Below are positions 16,208 to 25,740 of a stretch of DNA of 64,000 nt, piece after piece. The stretch's first letter is position 1, and the number at the start of each line of letters is the position of its first letter. The notes under the pieces were generated by a model. The model ran no database searches. It saw only the letters and a program-made list of their open reading frames with translations, and was not told the origin of the DNA. The position numbers and the translations under genes were made by a program. Source of the DNA: Streptomyces sp. NBC_00569 (GTDB lineage: Bacteria; Actinomycetota; Actinomycetes; Streptomycetales; Streptomycetaceae); assembly GCF_036345255.1 (NCBI RefSeq), contig NZ_CP107783.1, forward strand, positions 1,178,001 through 1,242,000, read 5' to 3'.

Positions 16208-17183
16208 TCCCAGCATCGATGCCGTCGCGAAGGCGGCGGGCGTGCACCGCTCCACGGTCTCCCGGGCCTTCTCCCGCCCAGAGGCGGTCAGGACGGAAAC
16301 GCGGGAGCACATTCTGCGCGTCGCGGAGCAACTCGGGTACACCATGAGCCCGCTCGCCCAAGCGCTGCGGCGAAAGTCGAGCACGTTCGTCCCGCTGATC
16401 GTGCCGGACATCACCAATCCGTTCTTCGCCGAGCTCGCCAAGACGATGACCGAGGCCGCGGGGCAGCGCGGCTACCAGCTGATGCTCTGCGTCACCAACG
16501 GCGACACCGTGCAGACCGCCGGCTACCTGACCGCCATGCAGTCGCTGTACGCGCCGTTCGGCATCATCGCGCCCTCGACGCGGGTGGACATCGACACGCT
16601 GACAGAGATCGACTTCGGGCAGCGCATGGTCGTCATCGACCGCGTGGACGAGCACCCGACGGTGCCGACCGTCACCGTCGACAGCCGCCGGGGCATCGAG
16701 CTCGCCTTCGAGCACCTGCGCTCGCTCGGCCACCGCCGGATCGGCTACGTCTCGGGCATCGCGGGCACGCACACGGCACAGGACCGCATGGACGCCTACC
16801 GCGACCTGGCCGATGACCCGATCGTCCTCGACAGCGGGGCCGACACCGAGGCGGGCGAGCGTGCGGCCGCACAGTTCGTCGCCATGGACGACCGGCCCAC
16901 GGCGATCATCGCGGCGAACGACATGGTCGCGTTCGGGGTGATCTCCGCACTCGCCGTCCAGGGCATCAGCGTCCCGGGCGACGTCTCGGTCATCGGTTTC
17001 GACGGGCTCAGCCTGGGAGCACGCTCCAACCCGGCTCTGACCACAATCAGCCAGCCCATCACCGACATGGGCAGCATCGCGATCGAACTCGCCGAAAAGA
17101 AGGCGGCGGACGGATCAGCCGGGCACGTCGTCCTGGAGCCGGAGCTGCTGGTGCGCGCCTCGACCGCCGGGCCGCGCTCATGA
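16200..17183 (+). CDS. LacI family transcriptional regulator
   Basis: 327 aa. N-terminal HTH IDAVAKAAGVHRSTVSRAFS (about 6-25), linker helix and a periplasmic-binding-type effector domain (FVPLIVPDITNPFFAELA…). AAGGAGG lies 5 nt before the ATG. It lies inside the operon it probably controls through the repeats at 15046-15084. The effector is likely a sugar-like intermediate. Confidence 0.92.
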   Translation: MADPSIDAVAKAAGVHRSTVSRAFSRPEAVRTETREHILRVAEQLGYTMSPLAQALRRKSSTFVPLIVPDITNPFFAELAKTMTEAAGQRGYQLMLCVTNGDTVQTAGYLTAMQSLYAPFGIIAPSTRVDIDTLTEIDFGQRMVVIDRVDEHPTVPTVTVDSRRGIELAFEHLRSLGHRRIGYVSGIAGTHTAQDRMDAYRDLADDPIVLDSGADTEAGERAAAQFVAMDDRPTAIIAANDMVAFGVISALAVQGISVPGDVSVIGFDGLSLGARSNPALTTISQPITDMGSIAIELAEKKAADGSAGHVVLEPELLVRASTAGPRS

Positions 17184-17752
17184 GCGCGCGCGGCGGATGC
17201 GAACTGACCCGCATCCCCGGTGTCCGCTACGCCGACCACATCGGGCTCACCGTCCCCGACCTGGAGGAGGCCGTCGCGTTCTTCGTCCAGGTGCTGGGAG
17301 CGGAGGAGCTCTACCGCTCCACCCGAGGTCCTGATGCGGAGTTCATGCCCGAGAACTTCGCGGTACCGCAGGACGCGAGCCTCACGCTGGCGATGCTGCG
17401 CATGCCTCCCAATCTCAACGTAGAGCTCTTCGAGTGGAACACCTCCGAGCGCCGCACCGAGCACCCGCGGCACAGCGACGCAGGCGGGCACCACCTGTGC
17501 TTCACCGTGGACGACGTCGACGAGGCCATTGCGGTGCTCCGCGGCGTCCCGGGTGTGCGCGTGCTCGGCGAGCGCAAAGAGGTCGCCGGCGACAGCCCCC
17601 GCGTCGCGGGCAATCGATGGACCTACTTCCTCACGCCGTGGGGGCTGCTCATGGAGATCGTCGACCGTTCGAGGGTGGCCGATCCGCCGTCCTTCGTCGG
17701 CCCCGCCGACTGGCGCACAGCAGAAAGCGACAACACCGGAAAGGACCAGTGA
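17180..17752 (+). CDS. VOC (glyoxalase/dioxygenase superfamily) protein
   Basis: 190 aa with paired βαβββ modules. Metal ligands are predicted at His in YADHIGLTV, His in GGHHLCFTV and Glu in LLMEIVDRS. Its ATG overlaps the LacI stop (ATGA). In quinate catabolism a VOC domain is fused to a TIM-barrel dehydroshikimate dehydratase (QsuB type); here a VOC gene directly precedes a TIM-barrel gene, which may echo that pairing. The reaction is unknown. Confidence 0.82.
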   Translation: MSARGGCELTRIPGVRYADHIGLTVPDLEEAVAFFVQVLGAEELYRSTRGPDAEFMPENFAVPQDASLTLAMLRMPPNLNVELFEWNTSERRTEHPRHSDAGGHHLCFTVDDVDEAIAVLRGVPGVRVLGERKEVAGDSPRVAGNRWTYFLTPWGLLMEIVDRSRVADPPSFVGPADWRTAESDNTGKDQ

Positions 17753-17754
17753 AC

Positions 17755-18660
17755 ATGCGGCTCGCAGCCCACACCCTCGGAACTCCGCAACAGACCGTCC
17801 CGGAGGCCCTCGCACTGTTCGCGGCGGCCGGACTCGACGCTGCCGAGGTCATCTACCAGGACGACTATCGCTCCGGGCTGCCGCTGGGCGATCGTCGCTC
17901 GGCCGAGGAGGCCCGGCGGGCCTCCGAGGACCTCGGAGTCCCGATCATCGGGCTCACGCCGTACACGACGGGGATCAACGCTCTTGACGGGAGCCAGTGG
18001 CGGACCGCCATCGACGAGTTCCGCGGCGCAATCGAGATCGCCCAGGTCGTAGGCGCCGACCGGCTCCGGGTGTACGCGGGAGCGTGGCATCCGGGCGACC
18101 AGGACCACGCAGCCCACTGGGACCGCCTCGTCGCGGCCCTGCGCACACTGGGTTCGGAAGCCTCGGACGCCGGAGTACGCCTCTGCGTCGAGAACCACTT
18201 CGGAACCATGACACAGTCGGCGGCCGACACGGCCCGGCTGGTGCGCGAAGTGAACAGCGATGCCGTACGGGTCCTCTACGACCAGGCCAATCTGACGTTC
18301 ACGCACGACGAGGCGTACGAGGAAGCGCTGCGCGTTCAGGGCGACTTGATCGGCCACGTGCACGTGAAGGACCTCGTGTTCACCGACCCCGACGCGCCGT
18401 TCCACGCGGCGGAGACCGCCCGCGTCGCGGCGTCCGAGCGCGCGGTGCGCTCGCGCGTCGTCGGCGACGGCATCGTGCCCTGGAGCGACATCATCCCGTC
18501 CCTGTCCACGCTCGGCTACGACGACGCCCTCTCACTTGAGTACGAGTACCGGTGGCACCCCCAGGACCTGCCCGAGCCGGCGGTGGGCTTCAAACGGTCC
18601 GCGGAGGCCTTGCGCGCCTGCGTCGACCAGCCGGCCGCGGCAGTGGGGAGCGCACGATGA
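17755..18660 (+). CDS. Sugar phosphate isomerase/epimerase-type TIM-barrel protein
   Basis: 301 aa of the AP_endonuc_2 (xylose isomerase-like) superfamily. Candidate metal ligands sit at strand ends: Glu in LCVENHFG, Asp in VLYDQANL, His in GHVHVKDL and Glu in LSLEYEYR. Start at ATG 17755 with AAGGA 9 nt upstream; a GTG two codons earlier is closer to that site. Members isomerise ketoses or inososes or act as 3-dehydroshikimate dehydratases. The context allows either. Confidence 0.85.
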   Translation: MRLAAHTLGTPQQTVPEALALFAAAGLDAAEVIYQDDYRSGLPLGDRRSAEEARRASEDLGVPIIGLTPYTTGINALDGSQWRTAIDEFRGAIEIAQVVGADRLRVYAGAWHPGDQDHAAHWDRLVAALRTLGSEASDAGVRLCVENHFGTMTQSAADTARLVREVNSDAVRVLYDQANLTFTHDEAYEEALRVQGDLIGHVHVKDLVFTDPDAPFHAAETARVAASERAVRSRVVGDGIVPWSDIIPSLSTLGYDDALSLEYEYRWHPQDLPEPAVGFKRSAEALRACVDQPAAAVGSAR

Positions 18661-19658
18661 GCACTCGGGACAAGACCCGCGTCGGTGTCATCGGCGCGGG
18701 AAACATCGCCTCCATCGCGCAACTGCCCACGCTGGTCAAGCGCGAGGACGTGGAGCTCGCGGCGCTGGTGTCGCGCCGCCCGGATCCCGGACCACTGGTG
18801 CGACGCTGGGGCTTCGGCGCGGCCTACGGGACGGTCGAGGACATGCTCAAGGCCGAGGCCCTGGACGCGGTCTTCGTGCTGACGCCGCGTTCGGAGCATA
18901 CCCCCGCCGTGGAGGCGTGCCTACGCAAGGACGTCGACGTGTTCTGCGAGAAGCCGCTCGTGCCGGCCGCCGATGAGGCCGAGCGCCTGGCCAACCTCGC
19001 CGACGAGCGCGGCCGCATCCTGATGGTGGACTTCAACCGCCGCTACGCCCCTGTGTACGCGGCCGGGCGCGAGGCCTTCGGCTCGTCCGGGGCCAGTTTC
19101 TGCGTCGCCCAGAAGAACCGGCCGGGCTCGGAGTACCGCGCGACGTTCGAGAACGCCATCCACATGGTCGACCTCTTGCGCTGGTACTGCGGCGGCGAGG
19201 CCGTCGAGGTGACCGCGCACGCCGCGGGCGACGACCTGTGGGAGGAGGACGGGGCCGCGGCGATCATCCGCTTCGACACCGGCAACACGGGCGTGCTGAT
19301 GGCGGCGCGCACGGCCGGCGCCTGGAACGAGAAGCTCGACGCGTACGGCGCGGGGCGTTCCGCCGAGGTACGGGCACCGGAGTCCGTCGCGATCACCGTC
19401 GACGGCGTGACCACGACCCGGAACCTCAGTTCGGAGGCGTTCGGCTGGGCCACCGCCACCGAGACCCTCGGCTTCGCCGAAGCGGTGCACCACTTCCTCG
19501 ACCGCCTGGCGGATCGCCGACCGCCCCTGACCTCCGGGCGTGACGCCGTCGCCACGCAGCGGCTGCTCGATCGCATCCTCGCGTCCGCGGGGCTGCCGAC
19601 CAGCGAGCAAGAAGGCCGCCAGTGGGCAAGCCACGCCACGAATGCGGCTCAGCGCTGA
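18657..19658 (+). CDS. Gfo/Idh/MocA family oxidoreductase
   Basis: 333 aa, a second family member in the operon. Rossmann motif VGVIGAGNIAS at the N-terminus, CEKPLVPAA around residue 100, and the substrate-domain segment FENAIHMVDLLRW with the conserved His. It overlaps the upstream gene by 4 nt (ATGA). Two such enzymes together with an isomerase are typical of cyclitol or rare-sugar pathways. Confidence 0.88.
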   Translation: MSTRDKTRVGVIGAGNIASIAQLPTLVKREDVELAALVSRRPDPGPLVRRWGFGAAYGTVEDMLKAEALDAVFVLTPRSEHTPAVEACLRKDVDVFCEKPLVPAADEAERLANLADERGRILMVDFNRRYAPVYAAGREAFGSSGASFCVAQKNRPGSEYRATFENAIHMVDLLRWYCGGEAVEVTAHAAGDDLWEEDGAAAIIRFDTGNTGVLMAARTAGAWNEKLDAYGAGRSAEVRAPESVAITVDGVTTTRNLSSEAFGWATATETLGFAEAVHHFLDRLADRRPPLTSGRDAVATQRLLDRILASAGLPTSEQEGRQWASHATNAAQR

Positions 19659-19756
19659 GCTTGGCTCACCGAGCTTGAAGCTCCTCACATCTTTCCGGAG
19701 TCCTGAGACGTTTCCCCATCTCTCCGAGCAACACCTCACTCTGTAAGGGGAGTTCA

Positions 19757-21088
19757 ATGACGAACTCAAAAGATGTGCTCAATAAGATGAACCCTTCCGA
19801 GCTTCCTGAAGCGGTCAGCCCCTCCCGTCGGCCTACCAATATGGCGGCAGGCACGATCGGCCACTTCGTGGAATGGTTCGACTGGTACATCTACGGACTA
19901 CTGGCAGCGGTTTTTTCGGGACAGATCTTCCCAAGTCACTCGTCCTTCGCGTCTCTTGTCGCAGCGCTGCTCACCTATGCGATCGGGTTCGTGGTACGCC
20001 CGCTCAGTGGAATCATCATTTCCCCGCTGGCCGACCGCTACGGCCGACAGGTCGTACTGACCCTGTCCATCTCGGGGATGGCGCTCGGTTCCCTGATCAT
20101 CGCCCTCACCCCGCCCTTCGCGATGATCAGCTACGCGGCGCCCGTTCTCTTCCTGCTCGCCCGCGTACTGCAAGGCGTTTCCGCCGGCAGCGAGATGCAG
20201 AGCGCCATCGCGTTCATGGTCGAGCACGCCCCACCGGACAAGAAGGGCCTGTTCGGTTCCTTCTCCAACATGGCGAGCGGTCTCGCGACCCTCGCGGCGA
20301 CCGGCGCCGCCGCTATCGTCACCGCCGCGTTCGATCCGGACACGCTCGCCGCGTGGGGCTGGCGCATCCCCTTCCTCGTAGGCGGCATCATCGGCGTGGT
20401 CGGCCTCCTTCTGCGGGCCCGCGCCGACGAATCCCCCGAATTCGAGGCCAGTTCCGCCGTCGAGAAGAAGTCCGCACCCGGGCGTCTGAAGGCGCTGCTC
20501 CGCGAACACCCGAAGGCTCTGCTGCAGACGGCGGCGCTGTCCGCCCCGGCCGTGGCCTATTACACCTGGGCCACGTTCCTCCCCACCTACGCGAACCTGA
20601 CCACGGGCCGGAACACGGCCTCCACGCTGGCCGGCAGCGTCATCGGACTCGCCCTGATGGTCATCATCGTGCCCGTCTGCGGCGCGCTCTCGGATCGGCT
20701 CGGCCGACGGAAGATCTTCCCAATCGTCGCGGCCATCGGCATGATCGTGCTCTTCTATCCCTTGCTTCTGCTGCTGAACCAGCCCGGATTCTGGGTCTAC
20801 GTCCTGGTCTCGAGCTCCGGCTGGGTGGTTCTCGGCATCTGGCAGGCCGTCTACCCGACGATTCAGGCCGAACTCTTCCCGGCCTCCGTACGGGTGTCCG
20901 GCATCGGTTTCGCGCACCAGATCGTAACCGCCGTTTTCGGTGGCACTGCCCCACTGATCGCCGCCGCGTTCATCGGCGCGGGACATCCGATGTTCGTCGC
21001 GATCTACATGATCACCGTTGTCGCCCTCTCCCTGATCGTCTACTTCACGCTCCCGGAGACCGGTCGTAAGAGGCGACTGACGCCGTAA
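19757..21088 (+). CDS. MFS transporter, metabolite:H+ symporter (MHS) family
   Basis: 443-aa, 12-TM permease. The MHS hallmark GHFVEWFDWYIYGLLA lies in TM1 and PLADRYGRQ in the first cytoplasmic loop. The family includes the shikimate transporter ShiA and proline/betaine and citrate importers. AAGGGGAG precedes the ATG. It is separated by 98 bp from the operon and probably imports its substrate. An MHS carrier fits a carboxylic acid better than a neutral sugar. Confidence 0.9.
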   Translation: MTNSKDVLNKMNPSELPEAVSPSRRPTNMAAGTIGHFVEWFDWYIYGLLAAVFSGQIFPSHSSFASLVAALLTYAIGFVVRPLSGIIISPLADRYGRQVVLTLSISGMALGSLIIALTPPFAMISYAAPVLFLLARVLQGVSAGSEMQSAIAFMVEHAPPDKKGLFGSFSNMASGLATLAATGAAAIVTAAFDPDTLAAWGWRIPFLVGGIIGVVGLLLRARADESPEFEASSAVEKKSAPGRLKALLREHPKALLQTAALSAPAVAYYTWATFLPTYANLTTGRNTASTLAGSVIGLALMVIIVPVCGALSDRLGRRKIFPIVAAIGMIVLFYPLLLLLNQPGFWVYVLVSSSGWVVLGIWQAVYPTIQAELFPASVRVSGIGFAHQIVTAVFGGTAPLIAAAFIGAGHPMFVAIYMITVVALSLIVYFTLPETGRKRRLTP

Positions 21089-21110
21089 CCCTGAATGCGT
21101 ATGTTCAGGG
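21089..21110 (+). terminator. Terminator after MHS permease
   Basis: CCCTGAA/TTCAGGG 7-bp stem with an 8-nt loop immediately behind the stop codon. Confidence 0.65.
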
Positions 21111-21710
21111 GCCCCGGATGAGGGACGTGTTCGTGCACAACACACAGGGCTCCCGTGCCGTTGAGGGAGGCGATCCACGTCTCAATTCACCAGCACGGGC
21201 GCTCTGTTGCCCCGAATGAACGGGCAGTTCAACCGGAGAGGACGCGATGATCCTGTCCCCGTCTGACCTGACGCGGCTGCTGAAGGAACGCGGGGCTGGC
21301 TACCGAGCTCCACGGCCGCCCGACGCCGTTCGCCGAGCGGAGAGCCGGACCGAGAAGCAGAGAGCAGCAATCGTGAAATCTCAGTCGATCACGACGGATG
21401 GCGGCCGTCGGCCACGCATCACGGGGCTTCGACGCAGGGTAGAAGGCCAACGGCCTTCCGCCCCACACCTCGAGTCACCGCACCCACCAGCCCATGGCGG
21501 GCAACCGGCCATCAGAACACAAAAGATCCCAGCGGAGCGTCTCACCGCTCCATCGATATGCCTCTCCTCCGACAGGTCTTGACCTGCCCATTGGGGCACC
21601 TGGCACCCCATCAGAACGAGCGTCAAGATACTTCGCAGAGCGTCTTTTGAGCGTCAGAACATTGCCATGTCGTACCACTGGACTCGTGCCTCAGCGCCAC
21701 GAACCACACC
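21111..21710. other. Degenerate right end of island C-D
   Basis: 600 bp without a convincing gene. At 21247 an ATG with GGAGAGGA upstream opens MILSPSDLTRLLKERGAGY…, a plausible N-terminus that turns into low-complexity sequence and stops at 21582. This may be a truncated gene. Confidence 0.35.
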
Positions 21711-21738
21711 CCAAGATCCGGTCCAGCTGCGGACCAAC
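21711..21738 (+). other. Putative right arm-type recombinase site (copy D)
   Basis: Begins CCAAGATCCGGTCC and ends GGACCAAC. It starts exactly 108 bp before the end of the core, as at copy C. A CCGCAGGTCAG block in between is also shared with C at the same distance. Confidence 0.55.
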
Positions 21739-21803
21739 TCGCCCTAACAGCAGACGATTCCCCTCTTTTCCGCAGGTCAGAGGCGACGGCGAGCGTGTAC
21801 CAC

Positions 21804-21909
21804 CAGCAGACGAAGAACCTCCTCGTCTCGTACTCGCCGAAGCGTCTCGGCTTCTTCTAGAAGCACGAGAGAAGGCGCCTGCCCTGGGAATGCGCCCGGC
21901 AGGCGCCTT
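21804..21909 (+). repeat. ald 3'-end repeat, copy D (GC-rich version)
   Basis: Core CAGCAGACGAAGAAC followed by GC-rich codons for LLVSYSPKRLGFF and TAG. Then an AAGGCGCCTGCC/GGCAGGCGCCTT stem (21872-21909) followed by a TT. Codon use matches host genes, so this is the best candidate for an original chromosomal ald 3' end, displaced by insertions. No left-arm motif is seen near 21980. Confidence 0.8.
21872..21909. terminator. Terminator of copy D
   Basis: 12-bp perfect stem, 14-nt loop. It can also serve the converging sialidase-like gene. Confidence 0.7.
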
Positions 21910-22006
21910 TGGCTCGGTCGACCCGCTCCTGAACACCGTCCAGGAACTCGCCGTAGTGCCTGACCAGGACATTGACGCCGTGGCCGGCCGGCGGCGTCCG
22001 CGTCGG

Positions 22007-23482
22007 TCAGCGGGTGCGGAGACTGCTGGTGTACACGTCCGTACGGTTGTGTGGTGCGCCGGAGTTGGTCTCGGTGAGCACCGCCCGTACTCCCTTGCCG
22101 TCCGCCACCAGGCCTTGGTAGTCGCCGAGGAAGTAGCCCCCGGAGAAGGGCGCCTGGAGCCAGTCGAAGATCCGCGAGATCCGTCGCTCGGTCCGGAGCC
22201 TCGGGTTTCCGTGCGGCAGCGTGGCCAGTTGGTAGGCGGTGGGCAAGGTGGTGGTGTTGCCGGGCTTGAGGAAGCGCAGGTCGTAGTACATGAGCGCGAC
22301 CGTGCCCCGCTTGTCGATCGCGATCGACGGAGAGAAGGCCGGTACGCTTTTCGGGCTGATCAGCTGCGGGGTCCCCCAGGTGCGTCCGCGGTCCGTGGAC
22401 CGCACGAGCTGGACGGAGTCGAACTTTCCACCGGAGAAGTCCGAGCCCTCGTAGGCCATGTACAGGGTGCCCGTCCTGGGGTCGACGGCCGGACTGGGCA
22501 GGGTGGACCCGGCGCGCAGCAGCTTGGTGGGGTCGTTCGGGTCGACTTCCGGTACGGAGGTGTCCCGGGCCACGGTGACCGGGGCGCTCCAGGTCTTTCC
22601 GGCGTCGGTCGAGGTGACCATCGCGTAGTGGGCTTCGACGACGGTGCTCAGGTCGTCGGCCAAGGTGATCTGGTCGAAGAAGTCGTACAGGGTGCCGGTG
22701 CGCCGGTCGACGACGATCAGATGGCCGATGGTCTGCGTGTTGGGCACGGTGCTGGTGTCGACGAACTGCCGGGCCTTGCTCCAGGTGCGGCCGCCGTCGC
22801 GGGTGAGGGAGATGTAGCCCGGACCGTCGAGGGAGCTGGGACCGGGCGGGTCGTTGTCGAGGCGGTCCCAGACCTGGTAGGCGGTGCCCTTGCGAAGGGG
22901 GTCGGCGGTGAGTGAGGGCTTGTCGTTGAAGAACGGCTCCTCGTCGACGTGCGTGGTGGTGAGGTTCCGCCAGGTGCGACCGCCGTCGCGGGACGTGGCG
23001 GTCAGCAGGCCGCTGCGCGTGCTCCTCGTGAAGTCGACTCCCTCCCCGCCGGCGTAGACGGTGCCGTCGGGTCCCGTACTCACCCAGGGGTCGGTGGCCC
23101 GTTCGAAGTCCGCGCCGCCGGGGGCGCACAGGCTGAAGGGCAGTGTGCTCCGGTGAAAGGTGTGGCCGTCCGTCGTCCAGCCGGCCACCAGGCCACGCGC
23201 ACCGCCGTCGTTCCAGCGGTCCTGCTGGAACACGGTGACCACGCGCTTCGGGTGACGCGGATCGACGGACAGGTACGGCTCGACCTCGGTGGCCGGGTAG
23301 ACGACGCTGTCGGGGGACCTCGCGCCGATGGTGCAGTGCGCGTACGGGTCGCCGTGGGACACCTTGACCAGTGCTGTGCCGTCGGGTTTCCGGTCTGCTG
23401 CGGCGGTGGTCGCCGCGCCGGAGACCGTGCCGAGCAGGAGCGCGGCGGTGGTGACGGCGGTCAGGGGCAGGAAGACGCGCAT
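22007..23482 (-). CDS. Secreted sialidase-fold (BNR/Asp-box) protein
   Basis: 491 aa. The N-terminus MRVFLPLTAVTTAALLLG… is a Sec signal peptide, cut near residue 28. At least four Asp-box motifs follow (TSRDGGRTW, LTRDGGRTW, TSTDAGKTW, RSTDRGRTW), marking a six-bladed sialidase propeller. I see no clear Arg triad of true neuraminidases, so it may be an exo-enzyme or binding protein rather than a sialidase. It stands alone between copies D and E. Confidence 0.85.
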   Translation of the reverse strand: MRVFLPLTAVTTAALLLGTVSGAATTAAADRKPDGTALVKVSHGDPYAHCTIGARSPDSVVYPATEVEPYLSVDPRHPKRVVTVFQQDRWNDGGARGLVAGWTTDGHTFHRSTLPFSLCAPGGADFERATDPWVSTGPDGTVYAGGEGVDFTRSTRSGLLTATSRDGGRTWRNLTTTHVDEEPFFNDKPSLTADPLRKGTAYQVWDRLDNDPPGPSSLDGPGYISLTRDGGRTWSKARQFVDTSTVPNTQTIGHLIVVDRRTGTLYDFFDQITLADDLSTVVEAHYAMVTSTDAGKTWSAPVTVARDTSVPEVDPNDPTKLLRAGSTLPSPAVDPRTGTLYMAYEGSDFSGGKFDSVQLVRSTDRGRTWGTPQLISPKSVPAFSPSIAIDKRGTVALMYYDLRFLKPGNTTTLPTAYQLATLPHGNPRLRTERRISRIFDWLQAPFSGGYFLGDYQGLVADGKGVRAVLTETNSGAPHNRTDVYTSSLRTR

Positions 23483-24156
23483 GCGGGATCTCCTCCGGGC
23501 CTCGCGGCCGGGGTACGGGACCGCCGTCCTCGGGGCGGCACGGGGCGCGGAGGTGTACCGGAAGGGGGGTGGGGCGACTCCGCTTGATCCTTTTCGGCGT
23601 TGCAGCCGGTGCCCTTGATGGGCCGAACGACGGAGTCCTCACACGGGGGGGTCGTCGAGGAGCACGGCGGAGCCGACCGGCGGTGCACCGTGCCGGTCGG
23701 CTCCTTGGTCGTGCCGTTATGACGCCGTCTGAAAGGGCCCCGGAGAGAGCCGTGTGCGTGGTCTGTGGGCCGCGTGGCGGTTCGCGATGTCGGCGGGGTC
23801 AGCCTCGGCACAGACGGGATGGTGGAGCGGGATGACCTGCTGGACCTCTTCCCGGTGGGGCTGAGTGTGAGGCTGAGTCAGGTGCACCAGCCAGGATCCG
23901 AACGACCTCGTCGGTCACCGTATGACGACGTGGCCGAGGCCGTTCAGGACGGCGGCGAGCGCGGTGTTCATGACGTCGCGGACCGCATCGAAGCGATGAC
24001 GGCCTTGGCTTCGAGGCGGTCGGCGACGGTCATCGCGAGTTCCGCGGTGTCGCGAGGGGGTGGGCGAGCCACCAAGGGGGGACCGGGTGCCGTCACGCCG
24101 TACGCACCGCGCCGGTTGCACCGGCCGGACTGGTCGCCAAGCCGTGCGCCGACTGA
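23483..24156. other. Gene-free stretch with one hairpin
   Basis: Contains a perfect 12-bp stem GAGCCGACCGGC/GCCGGTCGGCTC at 23670-23703 (10-nt loop), likely a terminator of a lost gene. No coding sequence convinced me. Confidence 0.4.
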
Positions 24157-24363
24157 TCAAGTGACGGCCTGCATGGTCCCGTCAGGCATCGTGCAGACGT
24201 AGCCGGCATAGGGGCGTGCCGTGACCTGTCCGCCGACGGCCGTGCACTCGTCCCTGGTGATGTTCGGAGACGAGGCGGCCTGAGCCCCGACAGCGCCGAC
24301 GGCGCTCACGCCGGCAAAGGTTGCCGCGGCCAGGGCGAGGCCCAGGATTCTTCGCATGCGCAT
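24157..24363 (-). CDS. Small secreted protein with two cysteines
   Basis: 68 aa. Signal peptide RILGLALAAATFAGVSAVGA with an AQA-A cleavage site near residue 29, then a ~38-residue mature peptide (DECTAVGGQ…YVCTMPDGT) holding two Cys likely to pair. GGAGGAAGTC precedes the ATG. Such short exported proteins are frequent in streptomycetes. The role is unknown. Confidence 0.7.
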   Translation of the reverse strand: MRMRRILGLALAAATFAGVSAVGAVGAQAASSPNITRDECTAVGGQVTARPYAGYVCTMPDGTMQAVT

Positions 24364-24717
24364 GACTTCCTCCTCCTCTCAGGCGCCTTCGTTCGGCCTT
24401 CGGGAAGGAGCACTGTCAGGACGATGGCGCCCTCCTTTTCAGCATGGGCGCTCCACATGAGGCCCGCTAGGCGAGCCGGACGCCGCGCCCGGGCAGTGAC
24501 TGCACGGCCCCGGAGAGGCATGACGCCACCACCCTCGACCGACCGCATCGCTACGCCGCGTGCGCGTCGGTGAGCAGCGGGGCGACGTCGATGCGCCCGG
24601 CGCCGAGGCTGCCCACCGGGGCGCCGCGCTGTGTCCGGGCAGGCCGGGGTGGAGGGAGCCGACAGGCCGTACCTTGCCTTCGATCGTTACCGGCGGCCGG
24701 TGGCCGCGCGCGGTCCT
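24364..24717. other. Intergenic stretch with a possible protease remnant
   Basis: On the minus strand at about 24551-24625 the frame reads GSLGAGRIDVAPLLTDAHAA and stops. It resembles the GAGR(I/V)DV… end of a subtilase catalytic domain. No start or catalytic part is present, so at most a relic. Confidence 0.3.
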
Positions 24718-24993
24718 CTAACGCGGTTCGTGAGCCGCCTCCCGGCAGGCACCGGTCGCGGCGCCGCCCGCCACTCCGGCCCCGGTCAGCCCGGTCACGC
24801 AACTCTGCAGGTCTCCGACCACGCCACGGCTGCAGGCCGCTGTGACGGCGCCGGAGTCGGTGGCACCGGCCTGTGCGGCCATCCGTGAGCAGGCGGGGAT
24901 GTCCGCCCGGACCGCGGGGGCGGCGAGGACCGCGCCGCCGAGAGTGAGGGTCAGGCCGGTGAGGGCACCGGCGATACGGGTCGACGTGCGCAT
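24718..24993 (-). CDS. Small secreted protein with four cysteines
   Basis: 91 aa. N-terminal signal peptide (STRIAGALTGLTLTLGGAVL, APAVRA cleavage near 31). The mature part is Ala/Gly-rich with Cys in IPACSRM, TAACSRG, QSCVTG and GACREA. No family recognised. AGGTGCGTCCC upstream of the ATG is a weak ribosome site. It is orphan, near the right end of the accretion zone. Confidence 0.6.
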   Translation of the reverse strand: MRTSTRIAGALTGLTLTLGGAVLAAPAVRADIPACSRMAAQAGATDSGAVTAACSRGVVGDLQSCVTGLTGAGVAGGAATGACREAAHEPR

Positions 24994-25649
24994 GGGACGC
25001 ACCTGCCTTCCGGGTCGGTCGCGCGGTCCGTCCCGGCAGGCCGGATCCACGCGGTAACACCGCCTGGCGACGCTCGGTGAGTGGTGCCACTGGCCGGCGG
25101 GCTCACAGACTGGCCGCACGGTTCTGCGTTGCAGCCGTTGAGCCGCACCGGGACATGGTCACCAGGCCGAAGAAGATGGCCCCGGACCGAATGAGAAGCA
25201 CTCGGACCTCCACTCGCGGGCCCCTCACTCCAGCGTCGCATCCTCTCCCCCGCCCGTCCTGGGCACCCGTGGGCGGTCGCGCTGAGTGACTGCGACCGTG
25301 CGCAGCAGCGCGGTGGCCGGTCGTCCGATCCGGCCAGGTGCTCGGACCGGACCGGCCCAGCGTCACGCCCGGCCGGTCCCCGCACACCGCCGGGCGAGAC
25401 TCGGCCGGGGAAGCGGCCGGCCTTCGCTTCCCCGCGAAGTGCTGGGCCGCCCCTGCGGTGGCTTTCCACGGCGAGCGCCGATGGGAAGCCCGGGTGGCGC
25501 CGGGGAGAGTGAGGCCGGGCACGGCGGTGCGACCCATGCCGGTCTCCGGCATGCCGCCACACCGGACCGGGACGCCGTGGGTACGGGCGATGTCGCGGGT
25601 ACTGCGGCCCTCCAGGCAGGCGCCGACGGCAGCGTCCCTCCCCAACATC
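24994..25649. other. Gene-free right end before copy E
   Basis: No convincing coding sequence. A CGGTCGC/GCGACCG stem with 11-nt loop lies at 25274-25298. GC-rich low-complexity sequence resembles decayed coding DNA. Confidence 0.35.
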
Positions 25650-25677
25650 CCAAGTTCCGGACCACTTCCGGACCAGC
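25650..25677 (+). other. Putative right arm-type recombinase site (copy E)
   Basis: Begins CCAAGTTCCGGACC and ends CGGACCAGC, 107 bp before the end of the core. Confidence 0.5.
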
Positions 25678-25740
25678 GCCGCCCAAGGAGCCGCACCGAC
25701 CGCCGTTCGGGCTGGTCAGCATCGGCGCAGCCCTGTACCT

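Noticed and set aside
22007..23482. True neuraminidase
   Set aside because: Asp boxes are clear but the catalytic Arg triad and FRIP motif were not found.
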